A stretch of 46,190 nucleotides of DNA. Origin: an uncultured Pelagibacteraceae bacterium (lineage in GTDB: Bacteria; Pseudomonadota; Alphaproteobacteria; Pelagibacterales; Pelagibacteraceae). Below, piece by piece: positions 43,173 to 46,190 of the stretch. The position numbers and the translations under genes were made by a program. The notes beneath the pieces were generated by a model that was not told the DNA's origin, made no database searches, and saw only the letters and a list, made by a program, of their open reading frames with translations. Each line of letters opens with the position of its first letter. The first letter of the stretch is position 1. The stretch is taken from assembly GCA_902572515.1 (NCBI GenBank), contig CACGGJ010000008.1:1-46190 (forward strand), given 5' to 3'.

Positions 43173-44216
43173 TTATTTAAAAATTTTTGTAAAGTTTTTT
43201 CTTGTTCTATTTTTCCACTCACCTTTATGATAAGCATCACTAGCAATTAATGGCAAAACACTAGTTGCCTCTGCAAAAACCATCTGTTCTTTCGTAATAT
43301 CTACTTTGCCCCATGAGCTTGCTTCTTTTAATGTAGAGCTGCTACATGCACCGTCTCTACTATCAGCAACAGTAATTTGAACAGCATATTTATGCATGTC
43401 TACATCTTTTCCTAATAGTTCAGCGCAAATAACAGTATCTTGAATAAAGTTTTTAGGCACACCACCACCAATCATAAATAATCCAGAACCTTTAGATTTG
43501 ATTTTAATTTCTGTTAGTTCTCTAAATTCTCTAACTGAGTCTATGGTCATATGTTTTTTTGGATTTTGTTCTTGATGCATAACTAACCCGAATCCTGCGC
43601 TCGAGTCGGTAAAAGCAGGGCAGAAAATAGGAACATTCTTGTCAAAGGCGGTTTCAATCAAAGAGTCTTTTTTCTTTGAGTTATTTTTTAAATATTTTCC
43701 CATTTCATAAATGAACTCTCTTGAAGTATAGCTTCTCGCCTCTAGGTTATTAGCGATTTCACATATTATTTTATCACACATTTGAAGCTCTTCTTCATCT
43801 ATGTAAGTATCGTAAATTCTGTCTATATAGTTGTCCCTCAGCTCAGTATCATCTTGAAATTGTGAACCTTGATAATGTTTAAAACCAAGAGCTTCGAAAA
43901 AATCCATATCTACTATTGAGGCGCCAGTTGCAACAATTGCATCTACCATGTTGTATTTAACTAAATCTTTATAAATATTCATACATCCAGCTGCTGAAGT
44001 AGAACCTGCTAAAGTTAGGAAAATTGTGCAATCTTTATCTTTAAGCATCTCGTTATAAATATTAGCAGCGTTTGCTGTTTCCCTAGAAACAAATGACATT
44101 TTTTCCATTGAGGATATAATTTTTCTACTATCAAAAGAAGTTATATCAATGTGCTCAATAGGATTTTTTAAGAAATCTCTTTTGCTGTTATGACCTGGAT
44201 TTTTTTGACCTGACAT
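43173..44216 (-). CDS. Deoxyhypusine-synthase-like protein
   Basis: A 347-residue member of the deoxyhypusine synthase fold. FLTLAGSTSAAGCMNIYKDLV and ATGASIVDMDFFEALG are NAD-site motifs; AFTDSSAGFG and FMIGGGVPKNFIQD continue the family pattern. Lys304 in EASSWGKVD aligns with the catalytic lysine in the SWGK motif of eukaryotic DHS. Bacteria lack eIF5A, the usual substrate, so this protein more likely moves an aminobutyl group to a small amine (homospermidine-synthase-like). It sits between the decarboxylase and the agmatinase-like gene, overlapping the former by one base, which fits polyamine synthesis. Confidence 0.9.
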   Translation of the reverse strand: MSGQKNPGHNSKRDFLKNPIEHIDITSFDSRKIISSMEKMSFVSRETANAANIYNEMLKDKDCTIFLTLAGSTSAAGCMNIYKDLVKYNMVDAIVATGASIVDMDFFEALGFKHYQGSQFQDDTELRDNYIDRIYDTYIDEEELQMCDKIICEIANNLEARSYTSREFIYEMGKYLKNNSKKKDSLIETAFDKNVPIFCPAFTDSSAGFGLVMHQEQNPKKHMTIDSVREFRELTEIKIKSKGSGLFMIGGGVPKNFIQDTVICAELLGKDVDMHKYAVQITVADSRDGACSSSTLKEASSWGKVDITKEQMVFAEATSVLPLIASDAYHKGEWKNRTRKNFTKIFK

Positions 44217-45400
44217 TAAGCTACCATGTTAGCTTTGTTAATGTCTTTATCATACATTGTCATTATTGGATTATCTTCAACTTCGTAAATTTCATTTGAG
44301 TAATAACCGTTGAACCGAGTTCTGAATGTCAATCCGTATGCCCCAAGTTGGCCAAGTTCAATATAATCATTTTCTTTAATATTATTTGGAAGCAAAAAAG
44401 GACCCTTCATATAATCCATGCTATCACATGTTGGTCCAAAGAAATCAAAGGCAGTTAATTTTTTTGAAATTATTTTATTAGAATTTTCTTTAATCATTTT
44501 TGATGGGAATACAATGTTTGGTGTACCTGCATCAAAAAGAGTACCATAGGTACCATCATTGATATAAAGCTTTTGTTTTTTTCTTAAATTAACCCTTACA
44601 ACTGTTGAACCACTTTCTGCGACAATAGCTCTGCCAGGCTCACAAATAATTTCAGGAAGTTTACTAAGCTTTAAATTTTCTAAACTTTTATTTATTTCAT
44701 TAAAATAACTACCTAAAGATTGTGGAATTAAGTCAGGATAGATTGTAGGGAAACCTCCACCTACATTAATGTAATCTGGAATAATTTTTGTTTTTTTAAT
44801 TATATTTCCAATTTCACTAATTCCTTTTGAATAAGAAATTGGATGCATACATTGTGAACCAACATGAAAACTTAAACCTATCTTTTTAGCATGTTGTTTT
44901 ATAAGTCTTAATAAACCTATTGCTTCTGATGTTAAGGCACCAAATTTTTTAGATAAATCAATTTCTGCATGTTCATTTGAAACAGCAACTCTTACAAATA
45001 ACTCTAAATCTTTAGCATTATTTGTGCTTTCAATTATTTTAATCAGTTCATCTCTAGTATCTAACGAAAAAGTTTTAACACCAAAATTGAAATATGCCTC
45101 TTTTATACTTTCTCTACTTTTGACAGTATGCATATAAGAGCATTTAGCTGTATTGCTAAAAGATCTAATATTTTTAATTTCTTCAATTGATGCAACATCA
45201 AATTGTTCAACTCCACTCTCGATGATTGTTCTGATAACTTCAGGATGTGGATTTGTTTTGACTGCATATAAAATTTTTCCTGGAAATTTGTTTGAGAAAA
45301 ATTTAACCGCAGATTTAATGGAATTTTTTCTTATACAGTATACTGGTTTTTCAGGTTTCAGCTGATTAACTAATTCCTCAACCGATTTAAATTTTTGCAT
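44216..45400 (-). CDS. Ornithine decarboxylase family (PLP, fold III)
   Basis: A 394-residue alanine-racemase-fold decarboxylase. The PLP lysine is Lys48 in YAVKTNPHP; SFHVGSQC, GGGFPTIYP, CEPGRAIVAESG and FGPTCDSMDYM line the active site. It resembles eukaryote-type ornithine or lysine/ornithine decarboxylases, giving putrescine or cadaverine. A longer frame to 45508 is rejected: GGAGG lies eight bases before ATG at 45400, a strong Shine-Dalgarno, and the extra N-terminus is low-complexity. It leads the polyamine operon. The 167-base gap upstream holds a hairpin and divergent promoters. Confidence 0.92.
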   Translation of the reverse strand: MQKFKSVEELVNQLKPEKPVYCIRKNSIKSAVKFFSNKFPGKILYAVKTNPHPEVIRTIIESGVEQFDVASIEEIKNIRSFSNTAKCSYMHTVKSRESIKEAYFNFGVKTFSLDTRDELIKIIESTNNAKDLELFVRVAVSNEHAEIDLSKKFGALTSEAIGLLRLIKQHAKKIGLSFHVGSQCMHPISYSKGISEIGNIIKKTKIIPDYINVGGGFPTIYPDLIPQSLGSYFNEINKSLENLKLSKLPEIICEPGRAIVAESGSTVVRVNLRKKQKLYINDGTYGTLFDAGTPNIVFPSKMIKENSNKIISKKLTAFDFFGPTCDSMDYMKGPFLLPNNIKENDYIELGQLGAYGLTFRTRFNGYYSNEIYEVEDNPIMTMYDKDINKANMVA

Positions 45401-45427
45401 TTTAAATGCCTCCAAAAAAAATTTAAT

Positions 45428-45455
45428 AAAAAAAAGTCTTTTTAAAAAAAACTTT
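45428..45455 (-). promoter_or_regulatory. Terminator-like hairpin in polyamine leader
   Basis: On the minus strand, from 45455, AAAGTTTTT can pair with AAAGACTTT-type sequence (nine pairs including one G-U) around a 5-base loop ending near 45433, followed by further U residues to 45428. It sits about 28 bases before the decarboxylase ATG and upstream of its GGAGG. It could be an attenuator, a 5' stabilising hairpin or an accident of A/T runs. Confidence 0.4.
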
Positions 45456-45467
45456 AATATTTTTTGG

Positions 45468-45489
45468 CATATAAAGTAAACAGCACTAA
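45468..45489 (-). promoter_or_regulatory. Candidate promoter for polyamine operon
   Basis: A minus-strand -10-like TATATG (45473-45468) lies about 16 bases after a TTTACT hexamer that extends slightly beyond the upper coordinate given here. Both are four-of-six matches. A start near 45461 would give a leader of about 60 bases containing the hairpin described at 45428-45455. Confidence 0.3.
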
Positions 45490-45533
45490 AGTAAAGCAAA
45501 TAATTCAAGCCAGAAATGCGTAAAATTCATATA

Positions 45534-45563
45534 TTGTAATATCTTGTAGAGACCCCATATAAG
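45534..45563 (+). promoter_or_regulatory. Candidate promoter/SD upstream of regA
   Basis: TTGTAA (45534-45539) and TATAAG (45558-45563) are 18 bases apart. The -10 hexamer overlaps AAGGG, a Shine-Dalgarno just before the regA ATG at 45568, so a transcript from this -10 would be leaderless and lose that site. Either the promoter lies further upstream or the mRNA is leaderless. Confidence 0.35.
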
Positions 45564-45567
45564 GGCT

Positions 45568-46131
45568 ATGAAAGATGAAGCAAAACTACAAAATCTTAGT
45601 GATTTTGAAAATAAGTCATTATTAATCGTGGATGACGATAATCCCTTTCGTGAGCGTTTAGCAAGAGCGATGGAAAAAAAAGGATTTGAGGTTTTTCAAG
45701 CTGAGAGTGTACAAAAGGGAGTTGAATCCGTAAAAACTAAAAAACCTGGTTTTGCTGTTGTAGACTTAAGGCTTGCTGACGGTAATGGACTTGAGGTTGT
45801 AAAAGAAATTCAGTCTTCAAATAGCGATAGTAGGATCATCATGTTAACTGGTTATGGAAATATTCCAACGGCAGTAGCTGCAATCAAACAAGGTGCCATA
45901 GATTATTTAGCTAAACCTGCTGATGCGGAAGATGTAGAGAAAGCATTATTGGCAGATCCTTCAAAAAAAGCAGCCCCACCAGAAAACCCGATGTCGGCTG
46001 ATAGAGTTAAGTGGGAACATATACATAGAGTTTTCGAGTTATGTAACAGGAATGTTTCAGAAACAGCCAGAAGACTTAAAATGCACAGAAGAACTCTTCA
46101 AAGAATTCTTTCTAAAAGATCACCTAGATAA
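45568..46131 (+). CDS. regA: RegA/ActR/PrrA-type response regulator
   Basis: A 187-residue two-domain response regulator. The receiver (about 15-130) has the acidic pocket VDDD at 21-24, phospho-acceptor Asp66 in VVDLRLADGNGLEVV, the conserved Thr in MLTGYG and Lys in LAKPAD. A proline-containing hinge (AAPPENPMSADRVKWEH) leads to a Fis-type helix-turn-helix, NVSETARRLKMHRRTLQRIL. This layout is that of RegA, the redox-responsive regulator of energy and carbon genes in alphaproteobacteria, normally paired with sensor kinase RegB. RegB is not in the window. AAGGG before the ATG is the ribosome-binding site. Confidence 0.95.
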   Translation: MKDEAKLQNLSDFENKSLLIVDDDNPFRERLARAMEKKGFEVFQAESVQKGVESVKTKKPGFAVVDLRLADGNGLEVVKEIQSSNSDSRIIMLTGYGNIPTAVAAIKQGAIDYLAKPADAEDVEKALLADPSKKAAPPENPMSADRVKWEHIHRVFELCNRNVSETARRLKMHRRTLQRILSKRSPR

Positions 46132-46190
46132 GTTTTTTAATTTTTATTATTTGCTTAGTCAAAAGAGCTAAAAGCATAATTTTAAAAATC
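46132..46190. other. AT-rich tail, nothing recognised
   Basis: After the regA stop the last 59 bases contain T-runs and no recognisable gene, RNA or strong hairpin. It may be the start of the next intergenic region. Confidence 0.5.

Noticed and set aside
45401-45508. Upstream extension of the decarboxylase
   Set aside because: A strong GGAGG sits eight bases before ATG 45400; the extra 36 residues are low-complexity and cross the leader hairpin.

Overview
The window looks like chromosome from a SAR11-type marine alphaproteobacterium (Pelagibacterales). It is very AT-rich and densely packed. Most neighbouring genes abut or overlap by 1-14 bases, and there are no insertion sequences, phage genes or tRNAs. 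The gene content fits: DMSP demethylase (dmdA), a class I lysyl-tRNA synthetase, the alphaproteobacterial priA-atpHAGDC and obgE-proBA-nadD-rsfS-ctpA-rppH orders, metX-metW, a RegA-type regulator and a SAM-II riboswitch. The assignment rests on recognised families and gene order, not on a database search.

Layout. 1-2588: an alpha/beta hydrolase cut by the window edge, then a 5'-truncated acyl-CoA ligase (dmdB-like, minus) fused head-to-head to a 5'-truncated dmdA (plus); both lose their starts at one join near 1770-1776. 2604-17058: a long plus-strand block, asd, sdhCDAB, mmsA, mdh, sucCDAB and lpdA, which is most of the TCA cycle from 2-oxoglutarate to oxaloacetate. 17081-23930: priA, a small terminator, and the F1 ATP synthase genes atpHAGDC. 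23922-30453: a minus-strand housekeeping run, rplU-rpmA-obgE-proB-proA-nadD-rsfS-ctpA-rppH, from a clear promoter at 30480-30507. 30518-32953: metX-metW-gloB (minus), preceded by a SAM-II riboswitch directly behind a TTGACA promoter. 33145-35123: hisC-tyrA (plus). 35120-38674: trkH, an AmpG-like permease and a cytosolic SH3-NlpC/P60 hydrolase (minus). 38766-42298: class I lysS, pyrD, rpmB and a queuosine-precursor transporter (plus). 42295-45400: a three-gene polyamine operon (minus: PLP decarboxylase, deoxyhypusine-synthase-like protein, agmatinase family). 45568-46131: the response regulator regA (plus).

How the parts fit. DmdA and DmdB would start DMSP demethylation, the main reduced-sulfur route in SAR11. 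metX/metW, under SAM-II control, supply the activated homoserine that can accept reduced sulfur. asd feeds homoserine, threonine and lysine synthesis. The sdh-mmsA-mdh-suc-lpd block and atpHAGDC carry central energy metabolism. AmpG plus the NlpC/P60 enzyme look like a peptidoglycan-recycling pair. The best candidates for follow-up are the dmdB/dmdA fusion junction, the SAM-II aptamer with an embedded competing A8C/GU8 hairpin, the terminator-like hairpin in the polyamine leader, the AmpG-NlpC pair, and the convergent gene ends that share stop codons. I did not find a clearly new multi-gene defence or mobile system.
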